Shown here piece by piece: positions 46,136-54,466 of a stretch of 64,000 bases of DNA (positions are counted from its first letter, which is position 1; every line of letters starts with the position of its first letter). The DNA is from Pseudomonas crudilactis. GTDB taxonomy: Bacteria > Pseudomonadota > Gammaproteobacteria > Pseudomonadales > Pseudomonadaceae. Position numbers and translations under genes: made by a program. A model generated the notes under the pieces. It was not told the DNA's origin and searched no databases. It worked only from the letters and a program-made list of their open reading frames with translations. The stretch is from contig NZ_WXVV01000009.1 of NCBI RefSeq assembly GCF_013433315.1, positions 124,001 to 188,000 on the forward strand, written 5' to 3'.

Positions 46136-47614
46136 ATGGACAGGTTTGATCTACCGGACAAGCGCTGGCGGATAGTCAAGGACTGGATTATTCGTCAGAT
46201 CGACAGCGGTGAATGGGCAGCCGAAGCGAAACTGCCCTCGATCCGTACGCTGGCGCGAATGTTTGAAACCAGCATCACCACCGTTCAGCGCGCGTTGGCG
46301 GATCTGGAAGCCGATGCTTACGTTTCGACCAAACCGCGCATCGGCTACTTCGTCTCAGCCTCCGGACAAGCAAAACCCGCCAGGAGTTTTGACTTCTCCA
46401 GTGTCACCGTCAACGTCAATCATGCGGTGGTCGCGATGCTCTCTCAAGCAGCCTCGCGTACCACCGCGTCATTGAATTCAGCGGTGTTGCACAGCGATCT
46501 CACACCCAACGTGCTGCTCAACAAGTGCCTGTCGGTATTGGCTGGCAAGGCTGACAACTCGCTGACCGGACTGGTCGCACCGCCCGGTCTGCCGGCACTG
46601 CGACGACGCATCGCCGGGCTGATGCTGACCCGCGGTGTGGTCTGCGGGCCGGACGACATTCTGGTGACGTCGGGCGACACCATTGCTCTGGAGCTGGCAC
46701 TTGAAGCCGTCGCATCGAAAGGCGCTACGGTCGCCATCGAAACGCCGACTTATTACGGCATCCTGCAGACCATCGAACGTCTGGGCATGCGCGCCTTGCC
46801 CATCCGCACGCACGGCAAACTCGGTCTCGATGTCGATCACCTCGAAGAAGCGTTGAAGCTGAAAAAGGTCGCGGTGATCTTTCTCAACCCGACCCTGCAG
46901 AACCCACGAGGCTTCATCATGCCCGACGAGACTCGCGCACGGCTGTCACAGATCGCGCGCGAAGCGGACGTGCCGATTATCGAGGACGACATCTTCTTCG
47001 ACCTGGTGCCGGAAGGCGATCGCCCCCGCGCCATCAAGAGCTACGACACCAGCGGGCAGACGATTTACTGCTCGTCGTTCTCCAAGACCATCGCGCCGGG
47101 TTATCGCGTCGGCTGGTGTCTGGCTGGCAAGTACCGCAATGCCATTCTGGCGCAGATGTTTTCGCGCAATCTGGCGGTTTCAAGTCTTGCGCAAAATGTC
47201 CTCAACGAATTTATCGGACGCGGCTACATGGATGAGCACTGCGCCAGACTCCGCTCGCAACTGTCTTCGCTGGCCAGTTTTGTCGAAGCGCTGGTGCGTA
47301 CGGATTTCCCTGCGGGCACCGTGTACGTGCCGCCGCGTGGAGGGTTCATCCACTGGATTGAACTGCCGCTGCACACCGACATGTCGGCATTGCAGGAATT
47401 AGCCAGCGAACGCGGCTGCCACGTGGCCGGCAACGGCATCTTCTTCGCCGACGGGCATGCAACCACAGGTGTGCGCATCTGCCTTGGCACTGCGTTGACT
47501 CCGGGAGTAATCGAGATCCTCAAGGTGATTGCCGAATGCGCACACCTCGCCGGGCGCCCCTCGGATGGGCGGCAAAACCTGACAGAGCAACATCAAGAGA
47601 CCGCCGTTTCCTGA
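46136..47614 (+). CDS. MocR-type GntR regulator with aminotransferase domain
   Basis: 492 residues. An N-terminal GntR winged helix (about 5-75: KLPSIRTLARMFETSITTVQ) is joined by a linker to a class I aminotransferase fold (about 115-480). The PLP lysine is in CSSFSKTIAPGYRVGW, with SGDTIALELAL and NPTLQNPRG as cofactor contacts. MocR proteins usually use PLP or an amino-acid aldimine as a signal. Lying 27 bases after the permease on the same strand, it is likely the dedicated regulator. Direct aminotransferase activity is also possible. Confidence 0.9.
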   Translation: MDRFDLPDKRWRIVKDWIIRQIDSGEWAAEAKLPSIRTLARMFETSITTVQRALADLEADAYVSTKPRIGYFVSASGQAKPARSFDFSSVTVNVNHAVVAMLSQAASRTTASLNSAVLHSDLTPNVLLNKCLSVLAGKADNSLTGLVAPPGLPALRRRIAGLMLTRGVVCGPDDILVTSGDTIALELALEAVASKGATVAIETPTYYGILQTIERLGMRALPIRTHGKLGLDVDHLEEALKLKKVAVIFLNPTLQNPRGFIMPDETRARLSQIAREADVPIIEDDIFFDLVPEGDRPRAIKSYDTSGQTIYCSSFSKTIAPGYRVGWCLAGKYRNAILAQMFSRNLAVSSLAQNVLNEFIGRGYMDEHCARLRSQLSSLASFVEALVRTDFPAGTVYVPPRGGFIHWIELPLHTDMSALQELASERGCHVAGNGIFFADGHATTGVRICLGTALTPGVIEILKVIAECAHLAGRPSDGRQNLTEQHQETAVS

Positions 47615-47643
47615 GCGCAAAAGGACCTTTGCAGTCACACTCC

Positions 47644-47991
47644 ATGAATCAGAAAAGAACCCGCATTCCCCTGCCCCATCCGCCGCCGTATCGCCAGAGC
47701 CGGACAACCTTTTGGCTGACCGTGCTCGTCGGCGTACTGATTGCCTTCGCCCTCTGTGCATCGATCTACATACTGATCGACAGCTGGATCAGCGGCGCCA
47801 TCACCACCACCAACCGCGGACCGAAGCACACCTATTACCTGGCTGTGCAACCACGACGGTTCTGGATCGAGTTTGTCTCGCAAAGCATAGGCACCGTGTT
47901 TCTGCTGGCTGCCGGGGTGTTCGGCCTGTGGATTTATCGCAAAGTGCACGAGCCGGTGGAGAAGCCCAAAGGCAAGCGCATACGACGATAA
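47644..47991 (+). CDS. Small two-span membrane protein of unknown function
   Basis: 115 residues from MNQKRTRIPLPHPPPY. Two membrane segments are visible (about 22-46, LTVLVGVLIAFALCASIYIL; and about 82-103, IGTVFLLAAGVFGLWIY), with a basic C-terminus (KPKGKRIRR). I do not recognise the family. It is 29 bases after the MocR gene; membership in that unit is uncertain. Confidence 0.65.
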   Translation: MNQKRTRIPLPHPPPYRQSRTTFWLTVLVGVLIAFALCASIYILIDSWISGAITTTNRGPKHTYYLAVQPRRFWIEFVSQSIGTVFLLAAGVFGLWIYRKVHEPVEKPKGKRIRR

Positions 47992-48005
47992 TCAGGTGAG
48001 CGGTT

Positions 48006-48296
48006 TCAGAGCGTATTGACGTAGTCGATGGGCAACAGAACGGTATCCACGGCGGCATCTACCGGTAGCGATACGGCAGTAATCAAAGGGCAAACGATCG
48101 TGACATAACAGATGACCGCTGTTGGCTTGCCGTCGTCATCCCTCACGCCAATCAGGCGTAAATTACCGTCGACACCCTTGTAGTAAGGCTCTGGCGAGGC
48201 GCCACTCAAGCGCCCCGTCATCGTTCCACAACCGGCCAACAGCGCAACAAGGCTCGCCACGGAGCCAAAACGCAAAATCCCTTTCAATTCCAACAT
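48006..48296 (-). CDS. YceK/YidQ family lipoprotein
   Basis: 96 residues. The N-terminus has a lipobox (VALLAGC) and the C-terminal VSLPVDAAVDTVLLPIDYV is the hallmark of the YceK/YidQ group. AAGG abuts the ATG at 48296, so a TTG at 48287 (SD spacing 9) may be the real start; either keeps the lipobox. Function is unknown. It converges with the preceding gene 14 bases away. Confidence 0.78.
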   Translation of the reverse strand: MLELKGILRFGSVASLVALLAGCGTMTGRLSGASPEPYYKGVDGNLRLIGVRDDDGKPTAVICYVTIVCPLITAVSLPVDAAVDTVLLPIDYVNTL

Positions 48297-48369
48297 CCTT
48301 CTGACCGTAAAGCGTGAGGGCCGCGATTGTACGCACAATCAACCGCGCCCTCCGCGCCTGCACCCGTGA

Positions 48370-48819
48370 TTAATCGCTGTCGCTCCAGTGAAACACCAGA
48401 TTGCGCGCAGTACCGTTTGCAACATCGGTCACATCGCGCCGCACCTCTCCCTTACGTGTGGCAACCACGGTGTATTTGCCGGTCGGCAATTTTACGTACA
48501 GCAACGGACCGGTCTGGTTGAGGGCCAGCAGGGTTTGTCCTGCAGCATTTTCAATCGTCACATCGACGTCGGAGGTGTACTCGTTCTGCATGCCCACCGA
48601 AAAGGTCATGTGCAGGTTGTAGCCGACGGTTTGCTGGATGGCTTTTGCTTCATCCTCGCCGACCCCGCCGGCCAGATAGCTGATACCGTTTTGTTGCTGC
48701 TGTTGAACTTGCACGCCCGCGCTGTCGACAGGCTCAAGACTGGCGGCTTGCGCGGTCGCGGCAAATAACAATGCAGCAACCGCGACGACAGGCAGCAGGC
48801 AGGAAAGGACACGTTTCAT
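48370..48819 (-). CDS. Secreted protein with carboxypeptidase-regulatory-like domain
   Basis: 149 residues with a signal peptide (LLPVVAVAALLFAATAQA). A Gln run (about 38-43) is followed by GISYLAGGVGEDEAKAI, then a beta-sandwich-like segment VDVTIENAAGQTLLAL ... LPTGKYTVVATRKGEV, as in transthyretin/carboxypeptidase-regulatory folds. Role unknown; probably periplasmic. Confidence 0.7.
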   Translation of the reverse strand: MKRVLSCLLPVVAVAALLFAATAQAASLEPVDSAGVQVQQQQQNGISYLAGGVGEDEAKAIQQTVGYNLHMTFSVGMQNEYTSDVDVTIENAAGQTLLALNQTGPLLYVKLPTGKYTVVATRKGEVRRDVTDVANGTARNLVFHWSDSD

Positions 48820-49080
48820 GATGGCGACTCCCGGGCTCTGGCAGAACCCAATCGTTACCCTGTATTGGATTCAGTGCGGGAGGGTCACGTTTCAGAATGA
48901 TTCGAACTTGGGATGTGTACGAAATGGACTACAGACTAAAGCCCGCAAAGGCGTCCCTGGCCAGCAACTTCCTGTAACACGCATCCCATCTTCCTGCTGG
49001 CTTCGCAGGCTCGGCCGACATCCTTTGCAAGCGGTTCTCGGCATGCTGGCTCTTCTGTTTTCAATGATGCGGAAAATTCG

Positions 49081-49719
49081 ATGAGCCAGCTGAAACCTGC
49101 TGACCTGCAAGACCCGAAAATCGATTCGTTGCTGGGTGATCTGGGCGAACTGATTCGTCAGGCACGGCACAACATCGCTGCCCTGAACTGCAATCCACGC
49201 GAGTTCATTCGCGACCCCGTCATTCTCGAGTTTCTCGGCCTGCCATCGCCTGGCAAGGTCAACGAAACCGGACTTGAGCAAGCGCTCATCGATCACCTGC
49301 AGAGCTTCCTGCTGGAACTGGGCAAGGGTTTCTCTTTTGTGGCTCGACAACAACGCATCAGCGCCGGTGGCTCGGATCTGTACATCGATCTGGTGTTTTA
49401 CAACTACCTGCTCAAATGCTTCGTGATCATTGATCTCAAACGCGGCCAGCTCAGTGCGCGTGATGTCGGACAGATGGACATGTACGTGCGCATGTACGAC
49501 GAACTCAAACGCAGTGAAGGCGACAAACCCACTGTCGGGATCATTCTGTGTTCACAGGACAACGAGGCCGTCGCGCGCTACTCAATACTCAAAGGCAGTG
49601 AGCAACTGTTTGCCAGCAGCTATAAAACGGTGCTGCCAAGTGTGGAAGAACTGCGAGCGGAGCTGCAAAGAGAGCAAGCATTGATCGAGGAACGCTTGCT
49701 CACCGAGTCCACTGAATAA
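49081..49719 (+). CDS. YhcG-type PD-(D/E)XK nuclease domain protein, shortened
   Basis: 212 residues. Residues about 45-200 match the C-terminal nuclease half of YhcG/DUF1016 proteins: RDPVILEFLGLP, FSFVARQQRISAGGSDLYID, FVIIDLKRGQL (the D...DLK nuclease core) and VGIILCSQDNEAVARYSI. A full family member has an N-terminal DUF1016_N domain of about 150 residues; only a fragment (DLGELIRQARHNIAALN) remains and runs directly into the nuclease part, suggesting an internal deletion. Frame and ribosome context are intact. Whether it is active is unknown. Confidence 0.78.
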   Translation: MSQLKPADLQDPKIDSLLGDLGELIRQARHNIAALNCNPREFIRDPVILEFLGLPSPGKVNETGLEQALIDHLQSFLLELGKGFSFVARQQRISAGGSDLYIDLVFYNYLLKCFVIIDLKRGQLSARDVGQMDMYVRMYDELKRSEGDKPTVGIILCSQDNEAVARYSILKGSEQLFASSYKTVLPSVEELRAELQREQALIEERLLTESTE

Positions 49720-49786
49720 ACGCTGCGGATTGTCCGCTGGATGCGCTGAGACTATTGTGGGCAGCAACCCGCGAAGGTCAAGCGCC

Positions 49787-50761
49787 ATGAGTTTTCAGGA
49801 CACGCCTCCATTGCCAGCTGTGCAGCGCAAGCTGCGATTGGCTGCCGAGTTACAAAGTGAACCCTTCAAGGAAACAGCCGCCGACGGTTCTGTCCTTGGC
49901 GGTTTCACCTGGCGTCATGCCCTGCCCGACCTTCAGCGCCCGGTGGTGATCATCAACGCCGCCACGTCAGTGCGCTGTCGCCATTACTCGCGTTTCGCGG
50001 CCTATCTGTTCGCCAATGGTTTCGACGTAATCATCTTCGACTACCGTGGTATCGGCGAATCTAGACCCGACTCAATGAAAGGCCTTGAGGCCTCGTGGAC
50101 AGATTGGGGCTCGCAGGATTTCGAAGCGATGCTCAAACGCGCACAACGGGAGTTTCCCGGTCAGCCGATCGATGTGGTCGGCCACAGTTTTGGTGGCTGC
50201 GCCGCTGGCCTCGGTGAGTCGGGTCAGGTTATCCGACGGCTGGTCACCGTCGGTGCGCAGTTCGCCTACTGGCGCGATTACGCGCCCGAACAGCGCTGGC
50301 GAATGTTCGGTAAATGGCATGTGTTGATGCCACTGCTGACGCTGGTCTGCGGTTACTTCCCGGGCAAACGTCTTGGCTGGCTGGAAGATACGCCGGCCGG
50401 TGTAGTGCGCGACTGGAGCACGCCTGCCGCCCATTATGAACGGCGTCCCAGTGGCCGCAGGATGTTGGCAAAAAATGCAAAATTGCCCTTCGCCAATGTC
50501 CGTGCGCAGACCTTGGCCATCAGCATCAGCGACGATCCCTACGGCACGATTCCAGCCATCGAACGCCTGCTCGACTACTTCAGCAACGCTGGAAAAACCC
50601 ACCTGCGCATCGAGCCTCAGGACATCGGAGAACAACAAGTCGGACATTTCGCCTTTTTTCGCAGCGCATACCAAGCCACACTATGGCCCATCGCTCTGAC
50701 CTGGCTGCAAACCGGCGCACTGGCCCCTGATACCCCCGGGCGGCTAGTCCCGCGCAGCTGA
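49787..50761 (+). CDS. Alpha/beta hydrolase
   Basis: 324 residues from MSFQDTPPLPAVQRKLRL. Core motifs are VVIINAATSVRCRHYSRFAAYL (oxyanion region), VIIFDYRGIGESRP, the nucleophile elbow VVGHSFGG, SDDPYGT (acid) and VGHFAFFR (histidine). It resembles the serine-aminopeptidase/lysophospholipase-like group often fused or linked to unknown envelope functions; substrate not predictable. Confidence 0.85.
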   Translation: MSFQDTPPLPAVQRKLRLAAELQSEPFKETAADGSVLGGFTWRHALPDLQRPVVIINAATSVRCRHYSRFAAYLFANGFDVIIFDYRGIGESRPDSMKGLEASWTDWGSQDFEAMLKRAQREFPGQPIDVVGHSFGGCAAGLGESGQVIRRLVTVGAQFAYWRDYAPEQRWRMFGKWHVLMPLLTLVCGYFPGKRLGWLEDTPAGVVRDWSTPAAHYERRPSGRRMLAKNAKLPFANVRAQTLAISISDDPYGTIPAIERLLDYFSNAGKTHLRIEPQDIGEQQVGHFAFFRSAYQATLWPIALTWLQTGALAPDTPGRLVPRS

Positions 50762-50790
50762 GCCCCTCTCAACGCACGACGGAACACATC

Positions 50791-51204
50791 ATGGCCTCCG
50801 CCAACAAGCAGCAAAAACGCGCCACCCGGGCCAAAGCCAAGGCCAAGCAGAACCGCACCAAACGCGCCGAAGCGCCGGTCGAACTGGACCCGAACGACGA
50901 CCGCATCGACTTCGAATCGGTGGACCTGACCGAACTGTTCAAGAAAATGATCGACGCCGAGAAGATCAGCCAACAGGCGCTGTGCAGTGCATTCCTCGAA
51001 GACCCGCTGCTGGAACTGGTCTACGAGCAGGAAGGCGAAGAAGGCGCGATGGATTTCATCCTCGCCGCACTGATCGAGTACCGCCAGTGGTCGCAGGAAA
51101 CCGACGAGGCCGGCGCGCTGGCATGGATCGAATCCCCGGCCTTCCAGGCCGACTATGTGGCGGCGTCCGACGCGATCGCCGCGCAAACCCAACAGAAGAA
51201 CTGA
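50791..51204 (+). CDS. Conserved hypothetical protein, tandem paralogue 1
   Basis: 137 residues. A strongly basic N-terminus (ASANKQQKRATRAKAKAKQ) is followed by an acidic helical domain with ELFKKMIDAEKISQQAL, DFILAALIEYRQW and AWIESPAFQADY. The same plan recurs in the next gene. No family recognised; the basic tail suggests binding to RNA or DNA or to an acidic partner. Confidence 0.8.
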   Translation: MASANKQQKRATRAKAKAKQNRTKRAEAPVELDPNDDRIDFESVDLTELFKKMIDAEKISQQALCSAFLEDPLLELVYEQEGEEGAMDFILAALIEYRQWSQETDEAGALAWIESPAFQADYVAASDAIAAQTQQKN

Positions 51205-51210
51205 GTTCCC

Positions 51211-51663
51211 ATGGCATCCCTGAACAAGCAACAGAAACGCGCCAAACGCGCCAAGGCCAAAGCCAAGCAAATCCGTATGGTCGGCCGCAAGCCGCTGGAA
51301 CAGGACGAAGACCTCGACCACCTCGCCGAGCCAATCCCGGAATACACCCTGGCGATGTTCAGCAAAATGCGCGACGCCGAAGCCGTCAGCCGCAACGAAA
51401 TGCTGCTGACCCTGCTGCGCGAACTGGCGTTCGTCATCGTTGACCATCCAGAGCTGCTGGACATGGAAAACGCCGACAACGAAGGCATGGCCGCCACCCA
51501 CCTGGCCGCCGACATGTTGATCGACTACCGCATGTGGGCCGAAGGCGTAACGATCGAAGAGGCCCAGGCCTGGCTGAGCGAGCCACAGTTCATCACCGAT
51601 TTCGGGGTGGCGCTGGATGCTTATGGCAAGTCGGTGGAAGCACAGGAAGACAAGAGCGAATAA
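51211..51663 (+). CDS. Conserved hypothetical protein, tandem paralogue 2
   Basis: 150 residues. It shares with the preceding protein the basic start ASLNKQQKRAKRAKAKAKQ, the MFSKMRDAEAVSRNEMLL helix, the DMLIDYRMW segment and the AWLSEPQFITDF segment, so the pair arose by tandem duplication. It starts six bases after its partner and is followed by a terminator. Confidence 0.8.
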   Translation: MASLNKQQKRAKRAKAKAKQIRMVGRKPLEQDEDLDHLAEPIPEYTLAMFSKMRDAEAVSRNEMLLTLLRELAFVIVDHPELLDMENADNEGMAATHLAADMLIDYRMWAEGVTIEEAQAWLSEPQFITDFGVALDAYGKSVEAQEDKSE

Positions 51664-51679
51664 ACATCGCTCACAAACA

Positions 51680-51716
51680 AAAACGGCCGCTCGTCATCAC
51701 TGACAGCGGCCGTTTT
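51680..51716. terminator. Bidirectional terminator
   Basis: Stem AAACGGCCGCT / AGCGGCCGTTT with a 13-base loop, flanked by A and T runs, between the convergent tandem paralogues and gabP. Confidence 0.85.
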
Positions 51717-51733
51717 GCATTACGCGTTGCAGG

Positions 51734-53125
51734 TCAGTTCAACACCACCGCGCCACGTTTTTCCAGCTTGCGACGGCGTGCCACCAGCAAACCGGTTGCC
51801 ACCACCATCAGACTCAGCAGGCCAGTCGCGAGGATCTCAACGCGGTGCGCTTCCTGGAACAACATGATGGTCAGGGCCGCGACGATGAAGATGATCACCG
51901 CGTAGGTCAGGCCCGGGAACAGCCACATGCTGAAGACGATTTTCTCGCCGCGTGCCATGCGCTGTTTGCGCATACGCAGTTGCGAGAAGGCGATCACCAG
52001 GTACACCAGCAGGGCGATCGCGCCGGAACTGGCCAGCAGGAATTCGAACACGGCGGCCGGGGCTACGTAGTTGGCGAAGGTGCAGAGGAACGCTGCGCCG
52101 GTGGACAGCATTACCGCCCAGTAAGGCGTGCCGCTTTTGTTCACCCGAGTCGCCATGGCCGGTGCATCGCCACGCTTGCCGAGGGAGAAGAGCATGCGCG
52201 ACGAGGTGTACAGCGCCGAGTTCAGGCAGCTGGTCACGGCGACCAGAACCACGATGTCGACGATCATCTTGGCGTTAGGGATGCCCATGCGCTCAAGCAC
52301 GGTCTGGTAGGAACCGAGGTTGGCCAGCGTTGGATCGTTCCAAGGCACCAAGGCCACAACGATGAAGATCGATACGAGGTAGAACAAGCCGATCCGCCAG
52401 ATCACCGAGTTGGTGGCCTTGGAGATTTGCTTGCCCGGGTTCTTCGATTCCGCGGCCGCGATGGTCACGATTTCGGTACCCATGAAGGAGAACATGGTAG
52501 TCAGGATTGCACCCAGTACCGCGCCCATGCCGTTTGGCAGGAAACCGCCGCTGTCGAACAGGTGCGACACACCGCTGACCTGGCTGTTCGGCAGGTAGCC
52601 GAAGATCGCCGCCAGACCGAGGATGATGAAGCCGATGATCGCCAGCACTTTGATCAGGGCAAACCAGAATTCGAACTCGCCGTAATTCTTTACGCTGAAC
52701 AGGTTGGTGACAGTCAACAACAGGGTGATGACCAGCGCGAACGCCCAGATGCCGACATCAGGGAACCATGCGTGCAGGATGGTTGCGGCGGCGTTGGCTT
52801 CCAGTGGAATCACCAGGACCCAGAACCACCAGTACAGCCAACCGATGGTGAAACCGGCCCAGTGCCCAATGGCCCGGTCGGCGTAAGTCGAGAACGAACC
52901 GGTGTCCGGCGAGGCAACAGCCATTTCGCCGAGCATGCGCATCACCAACACCACCAGGGTACCGGCGGCGGCATAAGCCAGCAGCACGGCAGGGCCGGCG
53001 GCAGCGATGGCGTGGCCGGAGCCAACGAACAGACCGGCGCCGATTACACCGGCGATCGACAACATGGTCACATGACGCGGTTTGAGCCCCTGTTCGAGGC
53101 CATTGGAGCTTGGGGTACTGCTCAT
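51734..53125 (-). CDS. gabP: GABA permease / amino acid permease (APC family)
   Basis: 463 residues with about 12 membrane segments and APC signatures: LSIAGVIGAGLFVGSGHAI in TM1, EMAVASPDTGSFSTYADRAI, GTEIVTIAAAESKNP and NSALYTSSRMLFSLGKRGDA. The overall sequence resembles GabP, which imports 4-aminobutyrate with protons; specificity for GABA versus a similar amino acid is inferred. It is transcribed alone. Confidence 0.82.
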   Translation of the reverse strand: MSSTPSSNGLEQGLKPRHVTMLSIAGVIGAGLFVGSGHAIAAAGPAVLLAYAAAGTLVVLVMRMLGEMAVASPDTGSFSTYADRAIGHWAGFTIGWLYWWFWVLVIPLEANAAATILHAWFPDVGIWAFALVITLLLTVTNLFSVKNYGEFEFWFALIKVLAIIGFIILGLAAIFGYLPNSQVSGVSHLFDSGGFLPNGMGAVLGAILTTMFSFMGTEIVTIAAAESKNPGKQISKATNSVIWRIGLFYLVSIFIVVALVPWNDPTLANLGSYQTVLERMGIPNAKMIVDIVVLVAVTSCLNSALYTSSRMLFSLGKRGDAPAMATRVNKSGTPYWAVMLSTGAAFLCTFANYVAPAAVFEFLLASSGAIALLVYLVIAFSQLRMRKQRMARGEKIVFSMWLFPGLTYAVIIFIVAALTIMLFQEAHRVEILATGLLSLMVVATGLLVARRRKLEKRGAVVLN

Positions 53126-53679
53126 CGAAACTACCTTTGCGAGGAAAGCGATTCAGTCCGTCCTGTCTGGCGTGTTCTTTCTCGTAAAAAGAAACCAACA
53201 GGGCGTTCCGGATTCTGCACGCAATAAATGCGCCAAAATGTTTCAAAGTCTTCTGGCTCGGGGCTTTGCGCGCGACCGGACAGTCATCGCAAGTCCTTGA
53301 GATTAATGGCGATTCGCCAGAGCGTTACCCTGCGACTCACTTTCAGGACGAATTCGCGCACCAGAAACACACTGAAAAAGTGTGGGATGCACAATAAAAG
53401 GGCGAATCAGGAACGTTCGGCCGGATAGCGCTTCCAACACCCCGCCAAAGCTGGCAACATCGCGCCTTTTTTTACGCGACACCCACGGGTTTGCACGATC
53501 AAACACCCGTTCGGTTGTTGATGGGGCGACAGTCTGCTGCGCCGATGCGACAACCTGCCACATGCCACCCGTTAACCGCTCGCAGCGCTGTTGGCTGCCA
53601 TTGAAACGCTATGCTAGCTTGGCCGCCTCGCCAGGAAGGCCATCCAACAGCAGGAGCGCAACATATATGAGGAACGCAC
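53126..53679. other. Intergenic region between gabP and the ABC transporter
   Basis: About 550 bases with no convincing gene. It must contain promoters for both divergent units. I looked for sigma-54 and palindromic sites and found none worth calling. Confidence 0.5.
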
Positions 53680-54453
53680 ATGGCTGAGGCCACGCCCGCG
53701 CTTGAAATCCGCAACTTGCACAAACGCTACGGACAGCTTGAGGTGCTCAAAGGCATCTCGCTGACCGCCCGCGACGGCGATGTGATCTCGATCCTCGGTT
53801 CCTCCGGTTCCGGCAAGTCCACGTTCCTGCGTTGCATCAACCTGCTGGAAAACCCGCACCAGGGCCAGATTCTGGTGGCCGGTGAAGAACTCAAGCTCAA
53901 GGCCGCCAAAAATGGCGAACTGGTTGCCGCCGACGGCAAACAGATCAACCGCCTGCGCTCCGAGATTGGTTTTGTGTTTCAAAACTTTAATCTGTGGCCG
54001 CACATGAGCATCCTCGACAACATCATCGAGGCGCCGCGTCGCGTGCTCGGCCAGAGCAAAGCGGAGGCGATCGAAGTCGCCGAAGCGCTGCTGGCCAAGG
54101 TCGGCATCGCCGACAAGCGCCACGCCTATCCGGCGCAATTGTCCGGTGGTCAGCAACAGCGCGCAGCAATCGCCCGCACGCTGGCGATGCAACCGAAGGT
54201 TATCCTGTTCGACGAGCCCACCTCGGCGCTTGACCCGGAAATGGTTCAGGAAGTACTTAGTGTCATCCGCGCACTGGCCGAAGAAGGCCGTACCATGCTG
54301 CTTGTGACCCACGAAATGGGTTTCGCCCGTCAGGTCTCTAGCGAAGTGGTGTTCCTTCATCAGGGCCTTATAGAAGAGCAAGGATCGCCTCAGCAGGTGT
54401 TCGAAAACCCGCTTTCGGCGCGCTGCAAACAATTCATGTCCAGCAACCGCTAA
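53680..54453 (+). CDS. Polar amino acid ABC transporter, ATP-binding subunit
   Basis: 257 residues, HisP/ArtP type. Walker A GSSGSGKSTFLR, Q-loop VFQNFNLWPHM, signature LSGGQQQRAAIARTL, Walker B VILFDEPTSALDPE and H-loop VTHEMGFA are all intact. It is first in a four-gene transporter operon with the binding protein and both permeases. Confidence 0.95.
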   Translation: MAEATPALEIRNLHKRYGQLEVLKGISLTARDGDVISILGSSGSGKSTFLRCINLLENPHQGQILVAGEELKLKAAKNGELVAADGKQINRLRSEIGFVFQNFNLWPHMSILDNIIEAPRRVLGQSKAEAIEVAEALLAKVGIADKRHAYPAQLSGGQQQRAAIARTLAMQPKVILFDEPTSALDPEMVQEVLSVIRALAEEGRTMLLVTHEMGFARQVSSEVVFLHQGLIEEQGSPQQVFENPLSARCKQFMSSNR

Positions 54454-54466
54454 CGGAGCAACATGC

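Noticed and set aside
48818..49084. An 88-codon frame between the secreted protein and the nuclease gene
   Set aside because: Composition is irregular, with no ribosome site and no similarity; overlap with the nuclease start is probably chance.
53228..53300. Sigma-54-like TGGCTCGGGGCTTTGC upstream of the ABC operon
   Set aside because: The spacing between the GG and GC elements is one base too long, and the motif lies more than 380 bases from the gene.
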